Part shown: piece after piece, positions 1-8,664 of the stretch
Layout of the letters: each line of letters opens with the position of its first letter
Numbering within the stretch: position 1 is the stretch's first letter
Assembly: GCF_900169065.1 (NCBI RefSeq)
Contig: NZ_FXZB01000012.1
Location: 62,001 to 126,000, forward strand
Source of the DNA: Brevibacterium aurantiacum
GTDB lineage: Bacteria; Actinomycetota; Actinomycetes; Actinomycetales; Brevibacteriaceae
Length of the DNA: 64,000 nucleotides
Reading direction: 5' to 3'
The notes under the pieces: generated by a model
The model's input: only the letters and a program-made list of their open reading frames with translations
What the model was told of the DNA's origin: nothing
Database searches by the model: none
Made by a program: the position numbers and the translations under genes

Positions 1-383
1 GGGACCTCGAACTGTGAGTAGAGGTAGACCTCGTCGTCGATGGGATCGATGAACCGGTGCAGACCCTCACCGGTGTTCATGTAGGAGAAGTGCGCATCGA
101 TGGTGAGTTCGTTCTCTGCGGCAAGGCCAGGCAGAGTGATGCGTGAGGGGGAGACGACCTCGGAGGTCTCGAGATCGAGTCCGTTGAGCCGGATGCGTTC
201 GACGCTGGCTGTGATGGCATCGATGAAGGTCGTGGACTCCGGCGTTGCGGTGAAGCGGATGCGGGAGTGAACTCGGAAGCTCTCACCCACTCCCGTGAGA
301 ATCAGGGTGTTCTCGTAGCTCGAGACGTCGACGAGTGATGAACGTCTGCGAGCTTCCTCGCGGGTGAGGTTGTATTGGGGCAC
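1..383 (-). CDS. pepN: Aminopeptidase N, N-terminal part (cut by window edge)
   Basis: The first 127 codons of an M1-family zinc aminopeptidase, which removes N-terminal residues from peptides in the cytoplasm. The start reads MPQYNLTREEARRR and is followed by the beta-rich N-terminal domain, with a segment resembling YMNTGEGLHRFIDP as in actinobacterial PepN. The HExxH zinc site would lie beyond the window edge. The GTG start at 383 is chosen because an AGGAGGT-like ribosome site (complement of 393-398) lies 9 bases upstream; the in-frame ATG further out has none. It diverges from the DsbA-like gene. Confidence 0.85.
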   Translation of the reverse strand, partial: MPQYNLTREEARRRSSLVDVSSYENTLILTGVGESFRVHSRIRFTATPESTTFIDAITASVERIRLNGLDLETSEVVSPSRITLPGLAAENELTIDAHFSYMNTGEGLHRFIDPIDDEVYLYSQFEV

Positions 384-529
384 TTTGAGGTGACCTCCGC
401 TTCGGGTCCGGGTGTACCTGGCCATTCTTTCATGGACGCATTCTTCTTCGGTGGCAAGGCTTGATAAATTGGCCTCGGAGATCGCGGGTGGTCCGCTGCT
501 GCCCGCACCCAGCCTAATGAGGAGTGAAA

Positions 530-1135
530 ATGAGCAGAGAGACACTTGACCTGTGGTTCGACACGGCCTGCCCGTGGGCGTGGATGACGTCGCGCTGGGG
601 TCTGGAAGTCGCCAAGGTCCGTGACATCGATGTGAAGTTCCATGTCATGAGCCTGAACATCCTCAACCGGGACAAAGACATCCCCGCCGACTATCGAGCG
701 CTCATGGATCGTGCTCTGGCACCCATGCGCATCGTCACCGCGGCCATCGCCGAACACGGCGAGGAGATCACCGAGCCCCTATACACGGCGATCGGAACCC
801 GCATCCACCCAGGTGGAGAGAAGGACTTCGACAAGGCCGTCGCCGAGGCGTTGGATGAGGTCGGTCTGCCGGCTGACCTGATGAAATACGGCGAACGCGA
901 TGACTACGATGCGGCGCTGCAGGAGTCCCATGATGAAGCGCTGGCTCTCGTCGGCGACGATGTGGGCACACCCATCTGCCGAGTGGCCGGCACCGCCTTC
1001 TTCGGCCCGGTCGTCACACCGGCTCCGAAGGGTGAGGACGCAGGTCGTCTCTTCGACGGGGTTCTCGCTGTCGCCTCGACTCCAGGGTTCTTCGAGCTCA
1101 AACGCACCCGCAACCAGGGCCCGGTCTTCGACTGA
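530..1135 (+). CDS. DsbA-fold protein of the mycothiol-dependent Rv2466c family
   Basis: A 201-residue thioredoxin/DsbA-fold protein closely resembling mycobacterial Rv2466c, a mycothiol-dependent reductase. Shared stretches include TSRWGLEVAKVRDI, FHVMSLNILN, GTRIHPGG and the C-terminal FFELKRTR. The active site is C14-P-W-A17, so the second cysteine of the CxxC motif is alanine and the protein should act as a monothiol. The ATG at 530 is preferred over the GTG at 524 because GAGGAG lies 6 bases upstream of it. It is cytoplasmic, with no signal peptide. The gene stands 82 bases ahead of rpiB in the same direction and may share its transcript. The substrate cannot be read from sequence. Confidence 0.85.
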   Translation: MSRETLDLWFDTACPWAWMTSRWGLEVAKVRDIDVKFHVMSLNILNRDKDIPADYRALMDRALAPMRIVTAAIAEHGEEITEPLYTAIGTRIHPGGEKDFDKAVAEALDEVGLPADLMKYGERDDYDAALQESHDEALALVGDDVGTPICRVAGTAFFGPVVTPAPKGEDAGRLFDGVLAVASTPGFFELKRTRNQGPVFD

Positions 1136-1217
1136 CTGACCCTCAGACACCACCGCACCATCACACGCACAGTCTTTCCCCGGCACCTCGTCCGGGACAT
1201 CTCGAAGGAGTGACCAT

Positions 1218-1691
1218 ATGAAGGTTCATCTCGGCACGGACCACGCAGGATTCGAATTCAAAGAGACCCTCAAAGCCCACCTCGGCGATTCGGGTTTCGA
1301 GGTCGTCGACCACGGTGCCCACGAATACGACGCACTCGATGACTATCCCGCCTTCTGCATCGCTGCGGCCCAGGCCGTCGTTGATGATCAGGCGGCAGGC
1401 GTCGAGGCCCTCGGCGTCGTCATCGGCGGTTCGGGCAACGGTGAGCAGATCGCAGCGAACAAGGTCAAGGGGGCACGGACGGCTCTCGCGTGGAACACCG
1501 ATATCGCCAAGCTCGCTCGTGAGCACAACAATGCCCAGATCGTCTCGGTCGGGGCCAGGCAGCACACAGAGGCTGAGTCCATCGCCATCGTCGACGCGTT
1601 CTTGGCAGAACCGTTCTCCGGCGAAGAGCGCCACGAGCGTCGGATTCGGATCATGGACGCCTACGAGGCCGAAGGTCCCTCGGCGCTGTGA
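1218..1691 (+). CDS. rpiB: Ribose-5-phosphate isomerase B
   Basis: A 157-residue RpiB/LacAB-family isomerase that interconverts ribose 5-phosphate and ribulose 5-phosphate in the pentose phosphate pathway. The N-terminal MKVHLGTDHAG carries the phosphate/sugar-binding Asp-His pair. GSGNGEQ (71-77) has Glu76 where E. coli RpiB has the catalytic cysteine, as in the mycobacterial enzymes. REHNNAQ near 103 and GAR near 113 are also family motifs. A GAAGGAG ribosome site stands 7 bases before the ATG. Its stop overlaps the GTG of the next gene, so the two are probably translationally coupled. Confidence 0.95.
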   Translation: MKVHLGTDHAGFEFKETLKAHLGDSGFEVVDHGAHEYDALDDYPAFCIAAAQAVVDDQAAGVEALGVVIGGSGNGEQIAANKVKGARTALAWNTDIAKLAREHNNAQIVSVGARQHTEAESIAIVDAFLAEPFSGEERHERRIRIMDAYEAEGPSAL

Positions 1692-2800
1692 AGATCCGAG
1701 GTGCGGTGCTTCGCGAGATGGGGGCCGCCCGCCCCTATGCGAGAACTGAGCCGATGTCGATCGAGGAGCTCGAGCTCGATGGGCCCGGCCCCGGTGAGGT
1801 GCTCATCCGACTGAGCGCTGCCGGCGTCTGCCATTCCGACCTGTCCGTCGTCGACGGCAACCGTCCACGGCCCCAGCCGATGCTCCTCGGCCACGAAGGC
1901 GCGGGCATCGTCGAAGAACTCGGCGAAGGCGTCACCGACCTCGAGATCGGTGAGCAGGTCGTGACCGTGTTCCTGCCCCGCTGCGGCGAGTGTGCGAACT
2001 GCCGCACCGACGGCAAACTCCCGTGCACACCGGGAAGCGCCACGAATGGGGCCGGCACGCTCCCATTCGACGGACACAAGGTCCGACTCCACGACGATTC
2101 GGGCGCCGAGGTGCTCCATCATCTCGGTGCATCGGTCTTCGCCTCCCATGCCGTGCTCAACCGCGCCTCCGTCGTTCCGGTCGCCTCCGATGTTCCCGCG
2201 TCGATTGCGGCAGTGCTCGGCTGCGCGGTGCTCACCGGCGGTGGAGCGGTCCTCAACGCGGGATCTCCCGGACCCGAGGACGAGATCATGATCGTCGGTT
2301 TGGGCGGAGTCGGCATGGCCGCTCTGATCACGGCGCTGTCGATTGAGACTGCGGGTGTGATCGGCGTCGATGCGAATCCGGACAAACTGGTTCGAGCCAA
2401 GGAGCTGGGCGCGGTCGAGGTGTACACGCCCGAGCAGCTGGGGGAGCGGCGGGCACCGATCGTCATCGAATGCGTTGGTCATGCCCGCGCCTTCGAAACC
2501 GCGTTCTCGGTAACAGCTGTGGGTGGGAAGACCGTCACAGTGGGACTGCCCGCCCCCGATGCGCAGTCCCACATCACCCCTGTCACACTCACTGCCGAGG
2601 CACGCACCGTCATCGGTTCGTATCTGGGTTCCGCAGTGCCCAGTCGTGACATTCCCGTCTACGCGGATCTGTGGCGTCAGGGCAAGCTGCCGGTCGAAGA
2701 GCTGGTTTCGGACACGATCGGACTCGAGGACCTCAACGCGGCCTTCGACGCCCTCGCCGAGGGAACTGTCGTGCGGCAGGTCATCGACTTCCAGCGCTGA
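1688..2800 (+). CDS. Zinc-dependent alcohol dehydrogenase (MDR, class III-like)
   Basis: A 370-residue medium-chain dehydrogenase. C48, H69 (in GHE) and C179 fit the catalytic zinc site. C99, C102, C105 and C113 form the structural zinc lobe. GLGGVG at 204-209 is the NAD(P)-binding Rossmann turn. The layout resembles class III or mycothiol-dependent formaldehyde dehydrogenases and related actinobacterial alcohol dehydrogenases, but the substrate is not determined. The GTG start overlaps the rpiB stop by four bases. A sugar- or aldehyde-related role next to rpiB is possible but unproven. Confidence 0.85.
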   Translation: MKIRGAVLREMGAARPYARTEPMSIEELELDGPGPGEVLIRLSAAGVCHSDLSVVDGNRPRPQPMLLGHEGAGIVEELGEGVTDLEIGEQVVTVFLPRCGECANCRTDGKLPCTPGSATNGAGTLPFDGHKVRLHDDSGAEVLHHLGASVFASHAVLNRASVVPVASDVPASIAAVLGCAVLTGGGAVLNAGSPGPEDEIMIVGLGGVGMAALITALSIETAGVIGVDANPDKLVRAKELGAVEVYTPEQLGERRAPIVIECVGHARAFETAFSVTAVGGKTVTVGLPAPDAQSHITPVTLTAEARTVIGSYLGSAVPSRDIPVYADLWRQGKLPVEELVSDTIGLEDLNAAFDALAEGTVVRQVIDFQR

Positions 2801-2821
2801 AGTCGATTGTGACAGCTGCCC

Positions 2822-4048
2822 TCAGTCGTCGGTGCTGAAGTCAGCGGGAATGTGCAGGATCCGGTCGTCGGCGGCGGCCGGATCCCCACGTCCGTCGGTA
2901 TTGTTCGTCAGTAACCAGATCTCGCCTTCGGGTCCGGACACCACGTCGCGCAGTCGACCGAACTCGCCGGCATAGGCGACCTCAGCCTCGGCGAGGTCCG
3001 AGAGGGGCACGGTCCGCAGCACCTGGCCGCGAAGATTGGCGATGAGCAGGCGGTCATCACTGATGGCGATTCCACTCGGACTGGCCTCATCGGGCCGCCA
3101 CTGCTGAACCGGGTCGATGAAATCACCCCCGTCGGCCCCATCCTCTGAGATTCCTTCGACCTCCGGCCAGCCGTAGTTGCCGCCGGGTTCGATGATGTTG
3201 AGCTCATCCCATGTGTCCTGACCGAACTCGCTGGCATACATCGTGCCATCGTCATCCCAGGCCAGCCCCTGAGGGTTCCGGTGCCCATAGGAGAAGACGA
3301 GTGAGTCGGGGAAGGGATTGTCCTCAGGCACCGTGCCGTCGGGCTTCATCCGAAGGATCGAGCCTGAGAGCGACTCGCGTTCCTGCGCGGAGTCCTGATT
3401 CCCTGCGTCACCGACCGTGGCATAGAGCATTCCGTCGGGACCGAACGCCAGACGCCCACCGTTATGGAAGCCGGCCTTCGCGATGCCGTCGACGATCGTC
3501 TCCGGTGAGCCGAGCTCAACCCCGTCCGAGCCTGTCCTGAGGGGGAACCGTTGGATCCGGTTGTCCGACTCGGCGGTGAAGTACGCGAAGAGACTGTCCC
3601 CACGCACGCTCAGACCCAAGAGCCCGCCCTCACCAGAGGCGGACACGCCGGCGACCGTCGTGACCTCTCTGGGCTGTGCTGGGCGTTCGTCGTCGACTTC
3701 GAGGATGCGAGCGGAGTCTCTCTCACTGACCAACGCCGTGCCCTTGTAGAAGGCGATCGACCATGGAGCCTGAAGATTCGTCGCCACCTCCTCGGGGTCT
3801 GCGGTGGACCCGCGTTCCTCGCCGGTCGTGTCGCCGGCAGCTGATGTGGGCGACGACGAGGTAGCCGAGGGGGCAGGTGGACGATCGGAGCTGCAGCCGC
3901 TGAGAACCAGCGCCAGAATGAGCCCGGCAGCGCGGCTTCGATGATGAGTCGTCGTCGGAGATGTTCCCACCTGCGGGTTGGTGCGCCGTAGAGCTGGGGG
4001 TGAAGGACGCGAACTCAGGGGACTGCTGTCGTGGTCTCGGATCGACAT
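2822..4048 (-). CDS. PQQ-dependent sugar dehydrogenase-type lipoprotein
   Basis: A 408-residue protein of the soluble glucose/sorbosone dehydrogenase beta-propeller family. The lipobox LALVLSGC puts the lipidated cysteine at about residue 52, followed by a Ser/Thr/Pro-rich linker, so it is an exported lipoprotein. Family motifs follow: LQAPWSIAF, GEGGLLGLSV, HNGGRLAFGPDG with the catalytic histidine, GDAGNQ, YGHRNPQGLAW and EPGGNYGWPEVEG. The ATG at 4048 has only a weak AAAGG upstream, and a GTG 26 codons later would give a more usual signal peptide. The reading frame stays open upstream through the tRNA-Pro gene, but that extension is not coding. PQQ synthesis genes are not in view. Confidence 0.8.
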   Translation of the reverse strand: MSIRDHDSSPLSSRPSPPALRRTNPQVGTSPTTTHHRSRAAGLILALVLSGCSSDRPPAPSATSSSPTSAAGDTTGEERGSTADPEEVATNLQAPWSIAFYKGTALVSERDSARILEVDDERPAQPREVTTVAGVSASGEGGLLGLSVRGDSLFAYFTAESDNRIQRFPLRTGSDGVELGSPETIVDGIAKAGFHNGGRLAFGPDGMLYATVGDAGNQDSAQERESLSGSILRMKPDGTVPEDNPFPDSLVFSYGHRNPQGLAWDDDGTMYASEFGQDTWDELNIIEPGGNYGWPEVEGISEDGADGGDFIDPVQQWRPDEASPSGIAISDDRLLIANLRGQVLRTVPLSDLAEAEVAYAGEFGRLRDVVSGPEGEIWLLTNNTDGRGDPAAADDRILHIPADFSTDD

Positions 4049-4214
4049 GGGCGGCGTACCTTTCGGCCTCGGCAGTCTGCGACTCTGCTCTCCCATTGTC
4101 TCCCACACGCGCCCACGGTGTCTTCCGGCGGATCCGGGGTGTCTCCCAGGCAGGTCCGTGGCGTGAATACGAAGAAAGCCACCCGGACTTTGAGTCCGAG
4201 CGGCTTCACTATCG

Positions 4215-4288
4215 TCGGGATGACAGGATTTGAACCTGCGACCCTCTGTTCCCAAAACAGATGCGCTACCAAGCTGCGCCACATCCCG
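4215..4288 (-). tRNA. tRNA-Pro (anticodon TGG)
   Basis: A 74-base cloverleaf on the minus strand. Acceptor CGGGATG pairs with CATCCCG and is followed by discriminator A. The D arm is GCGCAGCTTGGTAGCGC, the anticodon loop TTTTGGGA contains TGG, and the T arm has GGTTCAAATCC. CCA is not encoded. A -10-like TAGATT (complement of 4299-4304) lies just upstream. Confidence 0.93.
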
Positions 4289-4422
4289 CGACGAAGACAA
4301 TCTAACCACAGACAGGGGGACAGATGCACATCGATTCGGCCTGATGGCGTGAATGGGATGCAGCTCACAGCTGTCGGTCACGGTCGCGTCGAGCGCTGTG
4401 ACCCAGCTCATCTTCAATCGAT

Positions 4423-4452
4423 TTGGCGGCCGGTGCGGATGTCGACTATAGT
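4423..4452 (+). promoter_or_regulatory. Promoter of tRNA-Gly
   Basis: TTGGCG at 4423-4428, an 18-base spacer and TATAGT at 4447-4452. Transcription would start near 4459, a few bases before the mature tRNA 5' end. Confidence 0.65.
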
Positions 4453-4466
4453 CGTTAACGCAACAC

Positions 4467-4537
4467 GGGGATGTAGCTCAATGGTAGAGCCTCAGTCTTC
4501 CAAACTGATGGTGCGGGTTCGATTCCCGTCATCCCCT
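4467..4537 (+). tRNA. tRNA-Gly (anticodon TCC)
   Basis: A 71-base cloverleaf. Acceptor GGGGATG pairs with CATCCCC and the discriminator is T. The anticodon loop CTTCCAA within TCAGT/ACTGA gives TCC, and the T loop is GGTTCGATTCC. CCA is not encoded. It is followed at once by a hairpin terminator. Confidence 0.95.
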
Positions 4538-4544
4538 CCGCTTA

Positions 4545-4576
4545 CCGGCCGGACCATATGGTCCGGCCGGTTTTTT
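4545..4576 (+). terminator. Intrinsic terminator of tRNA-Gly
   Basis: A perfect 26-base palindrome (arms CCGGCCGGACCAT/ATGGTCCGGCCGG, 4545-4570) followed directly by six T residues. It is the only terminator in the window with a canonical T-run of this length straight after a strong stem. Confidence 0.92.
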
Positions 4577-4781
4577 GGTTCTGCGCTCATTCCTCCCGGT
4601 GCGATTCCTGCCATGGTGCCGTGCATTCGGACAGAGGTAGAATTCGGGAGGATCCGGAAGTGTGCGCCCGGGTTCCCACGCAGGCTCTCTGCCCGAACGA
4701 CATTGCATGACACCACGCCGGATGACCGAGGCGGCTCCATTCACAGCCGAAGGCAGCCCACGTCAGAAAGTCCGTTTCCAC

Positions 4782-6149
4782 ATGACATCCGATCCCCAGC
4801 GCCGTCGACCGTTCCGGTCCCGGCCGAGTCGCCGTCAGCTCCTCACCGGTGCCCTGAGCGGTGCAGGCGTGCTCGGTGCCGGCTTCGTGACATCGTCGGG
4901 AACCGACATCCTCGCCGAGGTGGGCCGGAATGATCATCTTCGCTCGGTCACGGTCGCCTTCACATCGGGGACCACTCGGGAGGGTGTTGGGGCAGAAGCG
5001 GGACTGGAACTGCAGCCAGATTCCCGTGTCATGCCCGGAATCGAGGATCCGGGGCCGAAGCAGCGGCAGAGGGAATTCCTCGATCGGTGCTCGTCGTGGC
5101 TATCGCGGTTGCCCGAACAACGTCGCGATCTTGCCACCTCGGCGCTGCTCGATCTCTGGGTTCTCACCGACTCATTGCCTGCGACAGTGGCCAGCTGGGC
5201 CCAACCTTGGCGCTATATCTGGCCACGGGACGCGGCCTTCGCCGCTGTCGCGCTGGCCCGAGTCGGCCTGATCGATCTGGCATGGAATCATCTCCTCCAT
5301 CTGCAATCTCTGCAGTCATCCGATGGATCGTTCGCCGCGCGTTTCACTCCCGATTCGGGGGAGGCCCCGGACGCGCGCCCCTCCCAATTCGATGCGCTGG
5401 GTCTCCTTCTCTGGGGCGTGAGTGAGGTTCATGCCTCGTCGACCCGCGCTGAAGGCGCTGCCGGAGGCACCGTGGACCTCGAGGCCATGGCCCCGATGCT
5501 GCGACGGTCCTCCGCGCGTCTGCTCCACCGGACCGAACGCGGCACCGCGCTGCCACCGGTGTCCTCTGACTACTGGGAAGTCAGCGAATCCCAAGTCACT
5601 CTGGGCACGGCCGGTCCCACTCTGCTGGGTCTGCAGGCGCTGGTCGATCTCGCCGAGCACACCGATGGGCTGTGGGCACACATCGATGGGGGAGTCGAGG
5701 CTCTCGGCGACAGCTGCGCGGCGTACGAGGCGACGTTTGCTCGCACATTCATCGCCAACGGACTGCAGCGCTACCCAACCTCGGGGGGACTCGATTCGGC
5801 GGTGGCCTACCTGCCGGCAGCGGGTGCGGGTCTGGGATTGGATGCATCGACGCTTGACCATGTGTGGGACAGGCTGAGCCAACCTGCTGGTGGGATCAAA
5901 CCCGGCCACGGGTGGATCTTCGACCAGACGAGCTGGACACCGTCAACGTCTCTCATGGGCCTCGGGTTCGCCCGTATAGGGGCCCGAGTGCAGGCCGAAG
6001 GGATTCTCGACTGGTTGGGTGAGTACCGCACTCAGGCCGGTTCCTTTCCTGAGAAGGTGAGCGCAGAAGGTGCTGCGCTGTCGGTGGCTCCTCTGTCGTG
6101 GACGGCATCCAATGTCATCATCGGCCTTGACGAGCTCCATCCCCGGTGA
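4782..6149 (+). CDS. Tat-exported glycoside hydrolase family 15-like protein
   Basis: A 455-residue (alpha/alpha)6-barrel protein related to glucoamylases. The N-terminus has a twin-arginine signal, SRRQLLTG at 16-23, then a hydrophobic GALSGAGVLGAGF stretch, so it should be exported folded. The catalytic-domain motifs are YIWPRDAAFAAVALAR, SQFDALGLLLWG, DYWE and a C-terminal WTASNVIIGLDELHP. GH15 enzymes release glucose from alpha-glucan ends, but the substrate here is unknown. The ATG at 4782 is chosen because it places the RR motif correctly, although its ribosome site is poor. The frame continues upstream to 4662 with no sign of coding. It stands alone between tRNA-Gly and tig. Confidence 0.75.
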   Translation: MTSDPQRRRPFRSRPSRRQLLTGALSGAGVLGAGFVTSSGTDILAEVGRNDHLRSVTVAFTSGTTREGVGAEAGLELQPDSRVMPGIEDPGPKQRQREFLDRCSSWLSRLPEQRRDLATSALLDLWVLTDSLPATVASWAQPWRYIWPRDAAFAAVALARVGLIDLAWNHLLHLQSLQSSDGSFAARFTPDSGEAPDARPSQFDALGLLLWGVSEVHASSTRAEGAAGGTVDLEAMAPMLRRSSARLLHRTERGTALPPVSSDYWEVSESQVTLGTAGPTLLGLQALVDLAEHTDGLWAHIDGGVEALGDSCAAYEATFARTFIANGLQRYPTSGGLDSAVAYLPAAGAGLGLDASTLDHVWDRLSQPAGGIKPGHGWIFDQTSWTPSTSLMGLGFARIGARVQAEGILDWLGEYRTQAGSFPEKVSAEGAALSVAPLSWTASNVIIGLDELHPR

Positions 6150-6296
6150 TCCTGACCTTCGGTGGAAGTGCGTGTGCCCGACCCGGTGGCGCAGGCACGG
6201 GTCCGGCGGTCCGCCGCCGTCGGTGCGGATTGCGCTCCTCGCGAACTCATGCCCGGCAGTGGCCCGCCTGTTTCGTGTTTTCTCCCAGGTTTCGCG

Positions 6297-6302
6297 TAAT
6301 AT
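6297..6302 (+). promoter_or_regulatory. Probable -10 box of tig
   Basis: TAATAT in the 260-base gap before tig, predicting a leader of about 100 bases. No convincing -35 hexamer is visible at 16-18 bases upstream, so the call rests on the -10 alone. Confidence 0.35.
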
Positions 6303-6409
6303 GGGTGACTGCGTCTTGCGGACGTGCGCGATCTCATCGTGGACTTTCGCTCCCTCCCGGTCACCAGAAGACCGAATATGCATGACTGTCGAAATTGAAA
6401 GGTCGCACT

Positions 6410-7780
6410 GTGAAGAGCTCCGTCGAGCAACTCGACCCCACGCGGGTCAAGATCAGCGTGGATGTCCCATACGCCGAACTCAAGCCGAGCATCGACGAGG
6501 CATACAAGACCATCGGTGGCCAGGTGACCATCCCCGGCTTCCGCCAGGGCAAGGTCCCTGCTCGAATCATCGATCAGCGCGTTGGTCGACCTGCAGTGAT
6601 CCAGGAGGCCGTCAACAACGGTCTTGACGGGTTCTACCGCGAAGCCGTCGAAGAGAACGATCTCAAGCCGCTGGGCCAGCCCGAGGTTGAGATCTCAGAG
6701 GTCCCCGGCCTCGACGGCACCGAAGACGGCGACCTGACCTTCACGGTCGAGGTTGACGTTCGCCCGGCGATCGAACTGCCTGCCTACGACACCATCAGCG
6801 TCGAGGTCGACCCGATCGAGGTCACCGATGACGACGTCGATGCCGAACTCGAGCAGCTGCGTACCCGTTTCGGGACCCTGAGCTCCGTTGACCGTCCAGC
6901 AGCCAAGGACGACTTCGTGACCCTCGACCTCGTCGCCACCATCGACGGCGAAGAGATCGACACCGCCTCCGACATCTCCTACCAGGTCGGTGCCGGAACC
7001 ATGCTCGATGGCATGGACGAAGCACTCGACGGACTGTCGGCAGACGAGACCACGACCTTCGAGACCACCTTTGCTGGTGGAGAGCACGCCGGCGAGACCG
7101 GTACAGTCTCCATCACGCTCAGCGCGGTCAAGGTTCGCGAACTGCCGGAAGCCGATGATGACTTCGCTCAGCTGGCCAGCGAGTTCGACACGATCGACGA
7201 GCTGCGCACGGACCTGCGTGAGCAGGCTGCCAAGCAGAAGGAGACCGACCAGGGTGCTCAGGCACGCGACAAGGTCCTCGAATCTCTCATCGAGACCCTC
7301 AACGTGCCGGTTCCCGAGAAGGTCGTCACCGACGAGGTCGAGCGCCACCTCGAGTCCGAGAGCCGTGTGGACGACGATGAGCACCGCAAGGAGGTCACCG
7401 AGGAGACCGAGCGCAACCTGCGCACTCAGTTCATCCTCGACGCGATCGCCGAGGCCGAAGAGGTCGAGGTGACACAGCCCGAGCTCATCGAATACCTCAT
7501 CTCCGCTTCACAGCAGTACGGCATGAACCCGAACGAGTTCGCGCAGATGCTCGACAGCTCCGGGCAGGTCAACGCACTGGTCGGAGAGGTCTCGCGTCGC
7601 AAGGCCCTGGCCGCCGCCCTCGCCGGTGCCGTCGTCAAGGACACCGAAGGCAACGTCGTCGACATGGAAGAGTTCACCACTCCTCCTGAGGAAGAGGCAC
7701 CAGAGGGCGCCGAGGACTCAGACGAGACGGCTGAGGACTCAGACGAGACCGTCGTGGCCGAAGGCGACGACGAGAAGTGA
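6410..7780 (+). CDS. tig: Trigger factor
   Basis: A 456-residue ribosome-bound chaperone and peptidyl-prolyl isomerase that meets nascent chains at the exit tunnel. The ribosome-binding signature GFRQGKVP lies in the N-terminal domain. A central FKBP-like domain (about 150-250) and a long helical C-terminal domain follow. The extreme C-terminus is an acidic tail rich in Glu and Asp. The GTG at 6410 (KSSVEQLDPTRV) is chosen because GAAAGG stands 7 bases upstream; the TTG at 6395 would lie inside that ribosome site. The gene precedes clpP1-clpP2-clpX, the usual bacterial order. Confidence 0.96.
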   Translation: MKSSVEQLDPTRVKISVDVPYAELKPSIDEAYKTIGGQVTIPGFRQGKVPARIIDQRVGRPAVIQEAVNNGLDGFYREAVEENDLKPLGQPEVEISEVPGLDGTEDGDLTFTVEVDVRPAIELPAYDTISVEVDPIEVTDDDVDAELEQLRTRFGTLSSVDRPAAKDDFVTLDLVATIDGEEIDTASDISYQVGAGTMLDGMDEALDGLSADETTTFETTFAGGEHAGETGTVSITLSAVKVRELPEADDDFAQLASEFDTIDELRTDLREQAAKQKETDQGAQARDKVLESLIETLNVPVPEKVVTDEVERHLESESRVDDDEHRKEVTEETERNLRTQFILDAIAEAEEVEVTQPELIEYLISASQQYGMNPNEFAQMLDSSGQVNALVGEVSRRKALAAALAGAVVKDTEGNVVDMEEFTTPPEEEAPEGAEDSDETAEDSDETVVAEGDDEK

Positions 7781-7812
7781 CGTCGCACCGCCTCGGCGGT
7801 GACTGAGCTTTC

Positions 7813-7850
7813 AACGGTGGGTACGGGAATTATTCCGTGCCCACCGTTTT
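7813..7850 (+). terminator. Intrinsic terminator of tig
   Basis: Hairpin with arms AACGGTGGGTACGG and CCGTGCCCACCGTT around a short AT-rich loop, followed by a short T-run. It separates tig from the clp genes. Confidence 0.8.
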
Positions 7851-7939
7851 GCATAGTTCCACCCAGGCACCACAGCGACGTCGGCCCTTGCGTGGCGCCG
7901 CGGTTCACGGTCCATGAGTCCGAATCCGATGCACGATCA

Positions 7940-7953
7940 CGCTGATGGCGAAC
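7940..7953 (+). promoter_or_regulatory. ClgR-like operator before clpP1
   Basis: The minus-strand reading GTTCGCCATCAGCG fits the actinobacterial ClgR pattern of GTTCGC, a five-base gap and GCG. Its centre lies about 58 bases upstream of the start site predicted from the -10 box at 7993, a typical position for an activator. ClgR activates clp genes in other actinobacteria; its binding here is inferred. Confidence 0.55.
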
Positions 7954-7992
7954 ACAGGTGCTTCGACGGACTAAAACGGACCGTTGAGCAGT

Positions 7993-7998
7993 TAGAGT
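7993..7998 (+). promoter_or_regulatory. -10 box of the clpP1 promoter
   Basis: TAGAGT, with no recognisable -35 hexamer at the usual distance (sequence near 7970-7975 is ACTAAA). A weak -35 agrees with dependence on an upstream activator. The predicted start near 8005 gives a leader of about 30 bases. Confidence 0.5.
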
Positions 7999-8035
7999 CC
8001 ATATCAAAGCAACCAAAGACCAACAGGAGTGAAAC

Positions 8036-8647
8036 GTGAGCGCACACGAAATGACAGCGCCCGTCGGCCTCGACGCCGGTGGGGCAATGGGTCTCGATGA
8101 CCACATCTTCAACCGTCTGCTCAAGGAGCGCATCATCTGGCTCGGCTCGGAGGTGCGTGACTCCAACGCCAACGCCATCTGTGCACAGATGATGCTGCTG
8201 GCGGCAGAGGATCCTGATGCGGACATCTCGCTCTACATCAACTCCCCGGGTGGTTCGGTCACCGCGGGAATGGCGATCTACGACACCATGCAGTACATCA
8301 AGCCCGATGTGTCCACCGTGGCCATGGGAATGGCCGCATCCATGGGACAGTTCCTGCTGTCCTCGGGTGCACCCGGCAAACGCTATGCCACGCCACACGC
8401 TCGCATCCTCATGCACCAGCCGCTGGGCGGCATCGGAGGCACCGCCACCGACATCAAGATCCAGGCCGAGCTCATTCTGCACATGAAGAAGCAGATGGCA
8501 GAGCTGACTGCCGAACAGACCGGCAAGACCCTGGAGCAGATCCTCAAGGACAACGACCGCGACCACTGGTTCACCGCCGAAGAAGCTCTCGAATACGGCT
8601 TCATCGACAAGATGGTGACCCGTTCGTCCGACGTCACCGACAACTGA
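8036..8647 (+). CDS. clpP1: ATP-dependent Clp protease proteolytic subunit 1
   Basis: A 203-residue serine protease subunit of the Clp chamber. The catalytic serine is S102 in GMAASMG and the histidine is H127 in ILMHQPLGG; the aspartate follows in the C-terminal part. Actinobacteria assemble a mixed ClpP1P2 tetradecamer, which is essential where tested. The GTG start has AGGAG 6 bases upstream. clpP2 follows after 17 bases, forming an operon, and the ATPase partner clpX is the next gene. Confidence 0.96.
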   Translation: MSAHEMTAPVGLDAGGAMGLDDHIFNRLLKERIIWLGSEVRDSNANAICAQMMLLAAEDPDADISLYINSPGGSVTAGMAIYDTMQYIKPDVSTVAMGMAASMGQFLLSSGAPGKRYATPHARILMHQPLGGIGGTATDIKIQAELILHMKKQMAELTAEQTGKTLEQILKDNDRDHWFTAEEALEYGFIDKMVTRSSDVTDN

Positions 8648-8664
8648 GTGGGAGTCAAGGAAGA

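Noticed and set aside
4049..4417. Upstream extension of the sugar dehydrogenase frame
   Set aside because: It runs through the tRNA-Pro gene and lacks a ribosome site; the lipoprotein signal fits a start at 4048.
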